This document shows, piece by piece, positions 1 through 7,851 of a stretch of 30,059 nucleotides of DNA; positions within the stretch are counted from its first letter, which is position 1; the number at the start of each line of letters is the position of its first letter. The position numbers were made by a program, and so were the translations under genes. The notes under the pieces were generated by a model, which made no database searches, was not told the DNA's origin, and saw only the letters and a program-made list of their open reading frames with translations. Location of the stretch: IMG/VR virus record IMGVR_UViG_3300045283_000230, positions 1 through 30,059 of that record. The stretch is one strand, 5' to 3'. Source of the DNA: a virus.

Positions 1-127
1 ACCTTCGGCGGTGTGGATGACGATGAGGCGGACGGCGGCGCCGCCCCTCGAGCTGTAGTTGGGGGTGGGGTAGGCGACCCGGTTAAGTGTCATCGTCGCC
101 GTCGTCTTTGGCCCAGTCTTCGTCGGG
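1..127. repeat. Left copy of 127-bp exact terminal direct repeat
   Basis: These 127 bases are identical to bases 29933-30059. The length is the kind of k-mer overlap left when an assembler closes a circular sequence, so the window is probably one complete circular or circularly permuted genome of about 29,932 unique bases. The copy holds the first 31 codons of the endolysin gene (start codon at 93, minus strand) and the end of the small acidic ORF 83..181. A true short terminal repeat is possible but less likely, because the ends fall inside a coding gene. Confidence 0.95.
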
Positions 128-181
128 TTCTTCGTCGGGGTCGTCGGCCGGGTCGGGCCATGAGGTGTCGATGTCGGACAT
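83..181 (-). CDS. Small, very acidic 32-residue protein between tail and lysis genes
   Basis: A 32-codon ORF starts with ATG at 181, preceded by a purine-rich GAAGAAG about 5 bases upstream, and ends with TAA at 83. It begins MSDIDTSWPDPADD, and more than half of its residues are Asp or Glu. It starts 12 bases after the stop of the tail-tip gene and overlaps the start of the endolysin gene (ATG at 93) by 11 bases, which fits translational coupling. No family is recognised. It could be a tail-associated peptide or simply a coupling ORF. Its strict reading-frame fit between two genes supports it being translated. Confidence 0.6.
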   Translation of the reverse strand: MSDIDTSWPDPADDPDEEPDEDWAKDDGDDDT

Positions 182-193
182 GGAGGCTTCTTC

Positions 194-2539
194 CTATCTG
201 CGGTCGAGGGCTTTGATGCCGCGGTCCTGTTTGGCGAACATTTTCGCCAGGGACTGCCGGGGGCGGCCGACGACGAGGCTGACGTCCTCCTGGCCGTCGT
301 CGCCGATGTCGTAGGTGATGCCGAGGACCCGTACCGCGGTGTTGACGTTGAGGCGGCCGGACTGGACGATCAGCGGAACGGTGTCGCCCATGTTGGGGTT
401 CCCCCAGGTGTAGGCGTCGGGGGTGAGGGTGAGGGTGTAGCTGGGTTCGAGGTCGGAGAGGCGGAGGACGTCACCCAACGATTTGTCGTCGAGGGTGGCC
501 TGGACGGTGACGTCGGCGGCGTTGTCGTCGGCCATCCATAGGCCGACGGTGGGGGTGGACGATTGGGCTTCGGCCATCCAGTTGTCGGAGTACAGCTGCG
601 GGGTGGGGCTGGTGCTGGAGTTATTGCCGAGGACGCGCACATAGTTGGCGTAGTCGCCGGAATTGACAGACCGGGTGAGGCCGGCGACGGTGCTGCCGTA
701 CTGGAGGGCGATACCGGTGCGGTTGACGCCCTGGGCGGGGTAGAAGACGCGCAGGCTGTCGGTGCTGTTGACGGCGGACGGCTGCACGTCGAAGTCGAAG
801 CCGTTTATCACCTTGGACAGGTCGTCGATGGCGGTCCCGATGTTCTGGCTGCCGTAGTAGGTGCGGGTGCGTAGCTGGCCGGACAGGCCGCGCAGCCCGC
901 CGCCCGGGTAGGCGGCAAACAGGGATAACGGCAGGAACGACGCGGGACTGAACGACAGACCGAGCGAGTTGGTGGCGTTGACGGCCCGGGCCAGCAGGTC
1001 GTCGACGATGAGGTCCTGGTCGCGGGCGGTGACCGAATAGGTGGAGGTGATGAGGCGGCGGGTGAGCATGGCGGCGTAGTCGTGGCAGGTGTAGGTGACG
1101 GTGTGGGAGTCGGTGGTGATCTGGTCCTCGGCCTGGGTGACCGGCCCGCGGAAGACGGGAATGTCGAGGCCGGTCTGGTCATCGAAACGCCAGGCCACCA
1201 CGTCGTGGAGGAGTTCTTGAACGAGGCCGGCGGCCTGGGCGCGGCCGTCCAGAGTGAATGTCAACGTGGCCGGGGTGTTCCAGGCTTGGTCGAGGCGGCG
1301 GCCGCGGGCGCCGGCCAGCTCGGCGATGATCGTCGACGCCAGCGTGGCCGGGGCGAACTTGCGGGTGTGCAGGGTGAGCCGCCAGCGGCCCCGAAACCCG
1401 GGGATGGGGTGGGCGCCCGGTCCGATCCGCCCGGAGAGGGCGGCGACGACCAGCGGGCCGAGCGCCACGGCGGCGGTGCCGGTGCGGGTTTCGAGGGTGG
1501 TGTGGGCGGTGACGGTGAACGGGCCGATGTTGAGGACTGCGGTGCCGGTGACCGTGGTGCCGATAACCGAGGAGGTGGCGGTGACGGTGAGCGGGCCGAG
1601 GGCGACGGAGGCGGTGACAGGGACGGGCACCAGAGGTGCCAGGGGCGGGACCGCCGCGATGCCGACAGGCTGGTCGTCGACGTTGATCGGGATGCCCGTT
1701 GCCCCCGACGCCACGTCGACGGGCACGATGCGCTTGTTGGTCTGGTCGGTCGCCCAGAGGGTGAGGCCGTCGCGGGACAGCACGCACTGGTTAACGTTGA
1801 TGCCGACGCCGATACTCGAGATAGCGAAGGTGCTGGTGGTGACGACGAGCACTTGGGTGATGGCCGCTATGTAGAGTTTCGACCCGTCCGGCGAGATGAT
1901 CGTCTGCAAACCGGCATAGCCCACGCCGAGCGGCATGCCCGCCCCGAGGGTGCCGCCGCCGGTGGTGGTGTCGATCACGTACAGTTTGCAAGGGTTGGGG
2001 GCGTTGTCGGTGACGTAAAGCGTGGAACCGTCCGGGCTGAGGGCCAGCGAGCAGGGGCGGGTCATCATCCACATGGCGAGCGTGGCGCCGCTGGTGGCGT
2101 CATAGCAGCTCACGTTGTCGATGCCGCAGGCGTAGACCCTGGTGTTGTCAGGGCTGACCGCGATGCAGTTGCCGAAACCCGCGACCGGGCCGTTAGCTGC
2201 CCACGGCGACGAGGGGATGAAGAGACCCGCTCTGGTGTACGCCACGATGCCGTAGAGGGTTTGAACGTAAAAGTGTTGGCTGTCGGGGCTGAACACGACG
2301 CCCCGGGTGTGGTCCCCGATCGCCTGGGAGGACAGGAAGGCCATGGACGGCAGTGACCACAGTTCGACGCCGTTGTCGGTGCCGGTGTCGCTCACGTTCG
2401 CCAGGAGGGTGTTGTCCGGCGACACATTCCCCCACACGGGGCGGATGCTGCTGGTTATCAGACTGACCGTGGGCGCGGCCGGGTCGACAACGTCGAACAG
2501 AGATGGGAGGTAGGGCAGGCTGACGTAGAACGCGGCCAT
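194..2539 (-). CDS. Tail-tip (minor tail) protein with N-terminal beta-propeller and Gp37-like hub domain
   Basis: This 781-residue protein is probably part of the tail tip. The open frame extends further upstream, but the true start is ATG at 2539, which shares one base with the stop of the preceding tail gene (TGATG). Residues about 35-300 contain six SPDG-type blade motifs about 43 residues apart (VSPDN near 39, FSPDS 83, VSPDN 128, LSPDG 167, ISPDG 215, LSRDG 254), typical of YVTN/WD-like beta-propellers. Residues about 308-370 are a linker with three GPL/GPF repeats. The C-terminal 400 residues resemble the Gp37-like siphovirus tail proteins that follow Dit in actinophages. The propeller may bind the host surface, which is inference. 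No signal peptide is seen. Confidence 0.82.
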   Translation of the reverse strand: MAAFYVSLPYLPSLFDVVDPAAPTVSLITSSIRPVWGNVSPDNTLLANVSDTGTDNGVELWSLPSMAFLSSQAIGDHTRGVVFSPDSQHFYVQTLYGIVAYTRAGLFIPSSPWAANGPVAGFGNCIAVSPDNTRVYACGIDNVSCYDATSGATLAMWMMTRPCSLALSPDGSTLYVTDNAPNPCKLYVIDTTTGGGTLGAGMPLGVGYAGLQTIISPDGSKLYIAAITQVLVVTTSTFAISSIGVGINVNQCVLSRDGLTLWATDQTNKRIVPVDVASGATGIPINVDDQPVGIAAVPPLAPLVPVPVTASVALGPLTVTATSSVIGTTVTGTAVLNIGPFTVTAHTTLETRTGTAAVALGPLVVAALSGRIGPGAHPIPGFRGRWRLTLHTRKFAPATLASTIIAELAGARGRRLDQAWNTPATLTFTLDGRAQAAGLVQELLHDVVAWRFDDQTGLDIPVFRGPVTQAEDQITTDSHTVTYTCHDYAAMLTRRLITSTYSVTARDQDLIVDDLLARAVNATNSLGLSFSPASFLPLSLFAAYPGGGLRGLSGQLRTRTYYGSQNIGTAIDDLSKVINGFDFDVQPSAVNSTDSLRVFYPAQGVNRTGIALQYGSTVAGLTRSVNSGDYANYVRVLGNNSSTSPTPQLYSDNWMAEAQSSTPTVGLWMADDNAADVTVQATLDDKSLGDVLRLSDLEPSYTLTLTPDAYTWGNPNMGDTVPLIVQSGRLNVNTAVRVLGITYDIGDDGQEDVSLVVGRPRQSLAKMFAKQDRGIKALDRR

Positions 2540-4083
2540 CAGGTCAGATAGCCGTCCTGCCAGGTGGCTGTCGCCTGGGTGGCGCCGCTGGTGGCCGTCC
2601 CGTTGAGGTCCATGACCGTCGACGAGGTCACCCACTGCCAGGAGCTGACGGTCCAGTCCAGCGAGGCGAGGCGCGGCAGGGCCGGGTTGCTGTCGTAGAG
2701 GACGGTGCGCGCCGCGGTGTCGACGTCGACGTGGTGGCCGGCGGCGACCATGAACGACCCGAGGAATGTCAGCTGCCACGGCGGGCCGTCGGCCGAGGTG
2801 AGCAGCAGCGCCGGCCCGGTGATGGGGCCGGTGATGCGGAACAGCGGCCGGGCGGGCAGGTCGCCGGACGGGTTGAGCGTCCCGTTGACGGCCGGGGTGG
2901 CCGTGGCGGTGCGGGTGGCCGGGTCGTAGGCGATCGGGTCGGCGGCGATGAACTGCACCTGGATGGACCGCTGGTAGGGGCCGGCGATCGGCCCGGTGAA
3001 CCCGGCCGCCCGCACGGTTATGACCCGTTCGGGGTTGCCGGGCCGGTCGAGCACGTAGTGGAGTTCGGGGCGGGCGGCCGGGTCCAGGTACGGCCCGAAA
3101 CTGGCGTACACCTCGTCGACGCGGGCGCCGGCGCCGGACAGGGCCTCGATCTGGGCGTTTATGGTGCGGATCCCGAAATACTGGGTGCGGTCGGTGGCGC
3201 CGTTCTGGTCGGGCCGGTTGGTGAGCACGTCGCGGGCGGTCGGGAAGCCGAGGTCGAGCCCGGAGCAGAAGTAGCCGGCGGCGGGATCCTCGAGGAGCAG
3301 CATGTTTCCGTCGAGTTCGAGCCAGGCCATCCGGCCACATGGCCAGCCGGGGCCGCCGCTAGCCGCTATGGCGAGCGGGCCGAGCGCGAGGCCGGCTGCT
3401 GTGGGGACGCCACCGGCGGCGGCGGCGGTGAGCGGGCCGAGAGATAGGGCGGCGGTGCCGTTGACGGCGGTCGGGGCGGGGACCAGCAGCGCTGACGCCG
3501 TCGACGAGCCGGCACTGCCGCCGCCGGTCCACGTGCCGGCCGCCGTTCCGGTCGCCGAAGAGCTCGCCAATATTTTCTCGAAAGAGTAGATCGAGGCGAA
3601 CCCAGAGTTGGCGCTGTTGCGGGCCGTGAACCCGGACGGGATGGACGCCACGTCGGACCAGCCGCCGGTGTCGGCTGCTGCCACTATCCACATGTCGGTG
3701 GCGGTGGTGGGGGAGACACTGCTCGCCGTGTAGGTGGTGGAGGTGACCCGGTTGGGGGCCGTGACGGTGCCGTCGAAACCCGTCGCCCCCGAATATTGCA
3801 GGATCACCCCGGCGGCGAAATTGCTGGTGCCGGTTACCGTCCAGGTGTAGCTGGACGGTTCGCTGCCGGTAGCGGTTTTGTTCCAGCAGCTCAGATAATG
3901 GTCGGCGGACTCGGCGTTTTTGGTCCACCCGGCAGGCCCGCTCCAGCCGCTCGCCCCGGCATGGGCCACAAAGGCGACCAGCAGGTTCCCGGCCACGATG
4001 CTGGCCGGGGCGTTGACGGTTACCGCGGTGACACCCCCGCCCGGGCCGGCACTAGAACCACTGACGAAAGCGATGCCGGGCAT
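2539..4083 (-). CDS. Distal tail (Dit-like) minor tail protein with N-terminal Ig-like/adhesin domain
   Basis: This 514-residue tail protein has two parts. Residues about 1-200 are Ser/Thr/Gly-rich beta-sandwich sequence of the kind found in surface-binding phage modules. After a linker with two ALGPL-type repeats (near 213-219 and 232-238), the C-terminal 265 residues match the Dit-like layout of actinophage minor tail proteins: LELDG near the start of the domain, GAGARVDEVYASFGPYL in the middle, and a closing ATWQDGYL. Dit proteins form the ring joining tail tube to tip. The gene lies between the tail-fiber-like gene and the hub gene, and its stop overlaps the next start by one base. The start is ATG at 4083, with no strong ribosome site. 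Confidence 0.8.
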   Translation of the reverse strand: MPGIAFVSGSSAGPGGGVTAVTVNAPASIVAGNLLVAFVAHAGASGWSGPAGWTKNAESADHYLSCWNKTATGSEPSSYTWTVTGTSNFAAGVILQYSGATGFDGTVTAPNRVTSTTYTASSVSPTTATDMWIVAAADTGGWSDVASIPSGFTARNSANSGFASIYSFEKILASSSATGTAAGTWTGGGSAGSSTASALLVPAPTAVNGTAALSLGPLTAAAAGGVPTAAGLALGPLAIAASGGPGWPCGRMAWLELDGNMLLLEDPAAGYFCSGLDLGFPTARDVLTNRPDQNGATDRTQYFGIRTINAQIEALSGAGARVDEVYASFGPYLDPAARPELHYVLDRPGNPERVITVRAAGFTGPIAGPYQRSIQVQFIAADPIAYDPATRTATATPAVNGTLNPSGDLPARPLFRITGPITGPALLLTSADGPPWQLTFLGSFMVAAGHHVDVDTAARTVLYDSNPALPRLASLDWTVSSWQWVTSSTVMDLNGTATSGATQATATWQDGYLT

Positions 4084-4093
4084 TCAAAGGTGT

Positions 4094-4483
4094 TCAGGAG
4101 GCGACGGGCAGGGAGATGGTCATGCCGCCGGCGGGGATCGAAAAGTTTTGGCCGACCAGGATGGCGGCGGCGGTGATCGACCCGGAGGCGATGAACGTGC
4201 CGCCCGAGCTGTTATCCCACAGCGACACATGCGTATAGGTTTCGGCGGTCGACACCGACGTCCAGTTGATGGCGGCCGAGTTGGTGGTCGACCCGCTGGT
4301 GGGGGTGGCGAAACTGCCGGCCGACGGGCGGGTGGTGTTACCGGCCGGGTTGGCGGTGCCGGCCGACCCGGGGGCGCCGACGTGCAGCTTGACGTACACG
4401 GGCGAGAACCCGGTGAACGAACTGCCGTTGACGAGGGCGGCCAGGACACTGTTGGCTACCCCGACGGAAATGTTGTCGGCCAT
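4094..4483 (-). CDS. Small tail fiber-like protein
   Basis: The 129-residue protein has the arrangement of a small actinophage tail fiber family: an N-terminal segment for an object called LHVGAPGSAGTANP, then a Ser/Thr/Gly beta-rich core with ETYTHVSLWDNSSGG and a C-terminal strand region ending in GGMTISLP. It sits between tape measure and Dit-like genes, which is a common place for it. The start ATG at 4483 has a good ribosome site (AAAGGAA, 6 bases away). The exact role, fiber or tube-tip adaptor, is not known for this family. Confidence 0.72.
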   Translation of the reverse strand: MADNISVGVANSVLAALVNGSSFTGFSPVYVKLHVGAPGSAGTANPAGNTTRPSAGSFATPTSGSTTNSAAINWTSVSTAETYTHVSLWDNSSGGTFIASGSITAAAILVGQNFSIPAGGMTISLPVAS

Positions 4484-4495
4484 AAACGGTTCCTT

Positions 4496-6265
4496 TCAGA
4501 TGCCTTGTGTTTGGACGACCCAGGCGGCCCGGCGCATGAACAGCTCGACGTCGACGTCGGACGAGAAGTGGGCATCGTTGATCACCACCGCCGGCCCGGT
4601 GCGGCCCGGGGCGGGGGTGATGGCCTCCCCGGCGTGGGCGTACACCAGCCCGTCGCGGGTGATCAGACCGCCCTGGGCCAGGTGGGGGACGTCGGGGATA
4701 GTCGGCACCCCGAAGCTTTCGCCGCCGATGGTCTGGCCGAACACCGTGATCGACGGGAGATGGAACTGCAGGCTGTTCCAGACGTGGATGATGTAGTTGA
4801 TGACATCCACGAAGGCGTTGGCGATGCCGTCCCACATGTGAACGGCGATGCTGGCGATCTGTCCGGGGATGGCTTTGAGGTCGCCGATCAGGTTGTTCCA
4901 GCTGTAGTGGATGTAGTCGAAGACGTCTTTCGCCCACTGTTTGAGTTGAGGCCAGACAATCCCCCAGTTGCGGTAGAGGAGATAGCCGTAGGCGATCAGG
5001 AGGAGGATGACACCGATGACGGCCAGGATCGTGCCGGTCAGGGTGGCACCGGCGCCGATGCCGATCGCGGCGGCGGCGGCTCCAGCAGCACCTTCGATAC
5101 CTTTGATCGCTTTGGACAGGGTGGACGCTCTTTTGCCGCCGTCCTCGCCGGCTTTGGTGGCGGCCTCGACCGAGGCTTTGTGCTTGTCGATCAGCGCTTT
5201 GGCGCCGCTGTAGGCGGCGCCGAGCACGGCGACACCCTGGCCGGCGATCTGCAAGGCGGGCCCGTATTTGTTGCCGAAGGCGGCGGCCTGATCCTCGATT
5301 GTTGTTGTTAGATGTTTGAGTTTGCCGGTGAACGTATCGGCCTGGGCGGCGGCCTGGCCTTGCAGTTTCTGGCCGAGCTGGTCGATGGCGCCGGCCTGGT
5401 TTTTGGTGGCCTCCTGGGCGGCCTCCTGGGCCGTGTTCATCTTGGTTTGGGCGGCCGCCGTGTCGTTGGTGGCGGAGACCACTTTCAGTTGGGCGTCGTG
5501 CAGGCGGACTGTTTCGGTGACCGTCAGCTTTTTTTTGGCGGCGTCGATGGTTTGGAGGTCGACCAGTTTCTGTTGGGCGTCGGCGAGTTTCTTTTGGGCG
5601 GCGGCGGCGTCGCGGGTGGCCTTGTCCGCCGTTTTGGTGGCGGCGGCGCTGCTGTCCAGGTTGATGCCGAACTGTTTCAACAGTTTTGTGTTGCCGTTGT
5701 AGATTTTGCCGAGCTGGGTGGCGGCCGCGGTCAGATCTTCGTGTTTGGCGGCGGCCAGGTCGGTGGCGGTGGACAGCAAAGCGAGGGCCTGTTTGGGGGA
5801 TCCGGTGGCCTGGGTGAGGATCTGCAGGGCGTTCTCGGTTTTGTCGGCCGTGTCCCCGAACCGCTCGTTGTGGCGGATAGCCGCCTCGACCTGGTCGCTG
5901 TAATCGGACCAGGCGTTACCGGTGGCCTCGACCGAGGCGGCCAGCTGCTGGCGGGCGGCCTGATCTTTCGATCCGAGCGCGGACAGGCCGTACCCGATGC
6001 CGGCCACCGCCCCGCCCACCCCGATCATGGCCAGGCCGGCGTCTTTGCCTTTCTTCGACAGGTCGCCGAGCGTCTGGTCGATGGTGTCGAGGGCGTCGCC
6101 GAACGGGCCGAGCACCCCGGTCCGGTTGACCATCCCCAGCACACTGGAGAATGCCTGGTGCATCCGGCCCGTCGTCTTCTCGACCTGGGCGCCGGTGTCG
6201 GCGACCGAGCGCGAGAAGTCTTTGGTGTCGCCGAGAATACGAACGGATACGGATGGGCCGGCCAT
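4496..6265 (-). CDS. Tail tape measure protein
   Basis: At 589 residues this is the longest tail-module protein apart from the tip protein, and it follows the tail chaperones directly, as tape measures do. The first 330 residues are Ala/Gln/Lys-rich helical, coiled-coil-like sequence (for example the AQKKLADAQQKLVDLQ stretch near residue 220). Around residues 395-445 is a hydrophobic double-pass region rich in Gly, Ala, Ile and Leu, typical of tape measures that insert into the host membrane. The C-terminus is globular. At the usual 1.5 angstrom per residue, it would set a tail of roughly 90 nm (calculation from family knowledge). ATG at 6265 follows the chaperone stop by three bases. Confidence 0.93.
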   Translation of the reverse strand: MAGPSVSVRILGDTKDFSRSVADTGAQVEKTTGRMHQAFSSVLGMVNRTGVLGPFGDALDTIDQTLGDLSKKGKDAGLAMIGVGGAVAGIGYGLSALGSKDQAARQQLAASVEATGNAWSDYSDQVEAAIRHNERFGDTADKTENALQILTQATGSPKQALALLSTATDLAAAKHEDLTAAATQLGKIYNGNTKLLKQFGINLDSSAAATKTADKATRDAAAAQKKLADAQQKLVDLQTIDAAKKKLTVTETVRLHDAQLKVVSATNDTAAAQTKMNTAQEAAQEATKNQAGAIDQLGQKLQGQAAAQADTFTGKLKHLTTTIEDQAAAFGNKYGPALQIAGQGVAVLGAAYSGAKALIDKHKASVEAATKAGEDGGKRASTLSKAIKGIEGAAGAAAAAIGIGAGATLTGTILAVIGVILLLIAYGYLLYRNWGIVWPQLKQWAKDVFDYIHYSWNNLIGDLKAIPGQIASIAVHMWDGIANAFVDVINYIIHVWNSLQFHLPSITVFGQTIGGESFGVPTIPDVPHLAQGGLITRDGLVYAHAGEAITPAPGRTGPAVVINDAHFSSDVDVELFMRRAAWVVQTQGI

Positions 6266-6268
6266 CAG

Positions 6269-6708
6269 CTAGCGCCTTTTAGCTGCCTTCTCGAGTTCGC
6301 GGGCTTCGCGTTGCATGAACCGGACCATCGCGACATACATGGCGTCGTCGAGCTCGTCGACCTCACGGGGGGTCATCCGCCAATAGCGGCAGAAGGCGGC
6401 GATGTTGTCGAGGACCTGGCGTCTAAAGGGTCGAGACGCTCCGCGGCCACAAAATCGAGTTCGGCCAGGCTCGCCTGTTCCCACAGCACGGCGGCGTCGG
6501 GCAGATGCCCCATCCGGGCGGCCCGGCGGTGCAGTTCGGCAAACGCCAAAACCTGGAGGCGGGCCGCCTCATCCTCGTCGTCGTTGAGGAGATCGGACAG
6601 GCTGCGCCCCGTCGCCTTCTTCAACGCCCGCACCGCTTCCGGGGAGAGGCGCAGCGGGTGATCCTGGCCGACCTCGATCGGCTCGTCGAGATAGTCGGGG
6701 CTAGTCAT
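6269..6708 (-). CDS. Tail assembly chaperone GT fusion made by -1 ribosomal frameshift
   Basis: Reading starts at ATG 6708, runs 95 codons to the slippery heptamer CCCTTTA (plus-strand 6424-6430), slips back one base and continues 51 codons to the TAG at 6269, giving a 146-residue protein. The downstream part begins RRQVLDNIAAFCRYW and contains the YWRMTPREVDELDD motif typical of T-type extensions, where the protein contacts the tape measure. The T frame has a nominal ATG at 6484, but that leader is only a shadow of the G frame. The position, directly before the tape measure, is the standard place for G and GT chaperones of long-tailed phages. Confidence 0.88.
6373..6708 (-). CDS. Tail assembly chaperone G (unshifted product)
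   Basis: This 111-residue product results when ribosomes do not slip. It is acidic and helical, with LSPEAVRALKKATGRSLSDL near the N-terminus, as in G-type chaperones that coat the tape measure during tail assembly. ATG at 6708 overlaps the stop of the upstream gp10-like gene by eight bases. The last 16 residues, after the slippery site, are Ser/Thr/Pro/Ala-rich and look non-functional, as is usual for the unshifted form. Confidence 0.88.
   Translation of the reverse strand: MTSPDYLDEPIEVGQDHPLRLSPEAVRALKKATGRSLSDLLNDDEDEAARLQVLAFAELHRRAARMGHLPDAAVLWEQASLAELDFVAAERLDPLDARSSTTSPPSAAIGG
6424..6430 (-). promoter_or_regulatory. Programmed -1 frameshift slippery heptamer (CCCTTTA)
   Basis: On the coding strand the G frame reads gaC CCT TTA gac, an exact X_XXY_YYZ heptamer. 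A slip of -1 leads precisely into the open T frame (CCC TTT AGA), which otherwise lacks a plausible start. No claim is made about a downstream stimulatory structure. Confidence 0.9.
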
Positions 6709-7150
6709 GCACGGCGCTCCCGTCGCTGGTGGTGTTGGTCCACAGGTCGGACCGCTCGAACAGCCGGGCGAGATTCTCGGAGTAGGCGCGGGCGGCCTGC
6801 TCGGCCAGACCGCGCGCCGCGGGGAACAGGTAGCGGCCTGTCGGTATGAACGGGCGTTCGGAGCCGTCCGGTCTGGTCCCGCCGAACTCCACCCAGCCGG
6901 CGTACGGGACCGAGGCCCGGCCCATGCGCACCGCCGCTCCCGTCCGGGTGCCCGATGTGCGCACGTCGCCGGCCAGGGTTCCGCTGACGTGCGGCAAAGC
7001 CTGGCGGGTGGCGGCCGCGACCGGCTCGGCGGCGTCCCGGCCCGCCTGTTTCATCGCCTGGTAGAGGGGCCCGGTGACGTCGTCGGCGAGCCGGCCGAGA
7101 TCCTTGCGGAGGGCTTTGGCGCCGACGATGCCGACAACCGGGGCGGCCAT
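6701..7150 (-). CDS. HK97 gp10-like tail completion/connector protein
   Basis: The 149-residue protein has the features of the HK97 gp10 family, which acts at the head-tail or tail-completion joint: an N-terminal helical region (ALRKDLGRLADDVTGPLYQA), then VPYAGWVEFGGTRP and RPFIPTGRYLFPAAR. The start is the ATG at 7150, sharing one base with the stop of the tail tube gene (TGATG). The longer open frame upstream is antisense noise of that gene. The order is unusual: members of this family are usually encoded before the tail tube gene, not between tail tube and chaperones. Confidence 0.75.
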   Translation of the reverse strand: MAAPVVGIVGAKALRKDLGRLADDVTGPLYQAMKQAGRDAAEPVAAATRQALPHVSGTLAGDVRTSGTRTGAAVRMGRASVPYAGWVEFGGTRPDGSERPFIPTGRYLFPAARGLAEQAARAYSENLARLFERSDLWTNTTSDGSAVHD

Positions 7151-7836
7151 CAGGCGATACCGGCCACCCAGGCCGAACCGGACCAGTGGGCGGCCAGCAG
7201 GTCGGCAGTGACCACGTACTGGCCGGTCGTCCACGCCGTCGCCGGGCTGGCGGTGATCCCGGTCAGGGCGGCCAGGTTGGCGGGCGTGGTCGCACCCGAC
7301 GGCGTGAAATAGCCGGGGGCGCCGGCGGTGGCGCCAGTAGCGGACACACCGGCCGTCAAACGGGTCGGCGGGGCGGTCATGATCCAGTCGATGTCCACCT
7401 CGGAGGCGCCCCCGGCGGCCCCACCGAAAATGGTGTACGGCTGGGGGATCATCAGCCCACTGAACTGCGGGTTGGTGGCCGACACCGGCCGCGACGCGAA
7501 CGGCCGCACCTTGAACGCTACCGCCGCCCCCGAAGAGGCGTAGCTGGCCAGCGCCGCCGACAGGGTGGCGTCGGTGGCGCCCGGGTCGAACGCCTGCACA
7601 AACTTGGCCTTGAAATGCCATTTCACCGGGCCGGGATAGTCCTGAATCCCGCAGAACGTCGTAACCTCTATCGGTTTGTTTTCGGGTTCCAGCGAGACTT
7701 CTTCAGCGAGGCACTTGAGATTCGCGCCGCCGACCTCCACATAAGTGTCGGTCATCATCACCGGGGTGGCGGTCGGGGCCGCCGGGTCGGCCAGAGGATT
7801 GACCTCGGGGGCGTCGAGAGTGTCCACATCAGACAA
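7150..7836 (-). CDS. Major tail (tube) protein
   Basis: This 228-residue protein has the expected size and position for the tube subunit, just before the tail chaperones apart from the gp10-like gene. The core (TYVEVGGANLKCLAEEVSLEP, PIEVTTFCG, YPGPVKWHFKAKF) fits the tube fold. Residues after about 175 form an extra small domain with GYFTPSGATTPANLAAL and TTGQYVVTADL, a module often found at the end of actinophage tail or capsid proteins and thought to be displayed outside. The start is TTG at 7836, chosen because a near-perfect AAGGAGG lies 8 bases upstream (7845-7851), the strongest ribosome site noticed in the window. Confidence 0.85.
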   Translation of the reverse strand: MSDVDTLDAPEVNPLADPAAPTATPVMMTDTYVEVGGANLKCLAEEVSLEPENKPIEVTTFCGIQDYPGPVKWHFKAKFVQAFDPGATDATLSAALASYASSGAAVAFKVRPFASRPVSATNPQFSGLMIPQPYTIFGGAAGGASEVDIDWIMTAPPTRLTAGVSATGATAGAPGYFTPSGATTPANLAALTGITASPATAWTTGQYVVTADLLAAHWSGSAWVAGIA

Positions 7837-7844
7837 GAGAAGTT

Positions 7845-7851
7845 CCTCCTT
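7845..7851 (-). promoter_or_regulatory. Strong ribosome binding site of the tail tube gene
   Basis: AAGGAGG on the coding strand ends 8 bases before the TTG start at 7836. It overlaps the stop codon of the preceding gene (TAAGGAGG) and decides the non-ATG start. A strong site fits a protein needed in many copies. Confidence 0.85.

Noticed and set aside
1082-2356. Long plus-strand ORF of 424 codons (and similar ones at 3920-5311, 5312-6661, 11519-12748, 20364-21617)
   Set aside because: They are antisense to well-supported tail, chaperone, portal and RecT genes, and their products are Gly/Arg/Asp-rich without motifs. High GC content makes long antisense open frames common.
2540-3340. N-terminal extension of the tail-tip ORF upstream of 2539
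   Set aside because: This part is an out-of-frame reading of the Dit-like gene, full of Arg and Pro. The TGATG joint sets the start at 2539. The same reasoning removed upstream extensions of the gp10-like, connector, portal, VRR-NUC and RHH genes.
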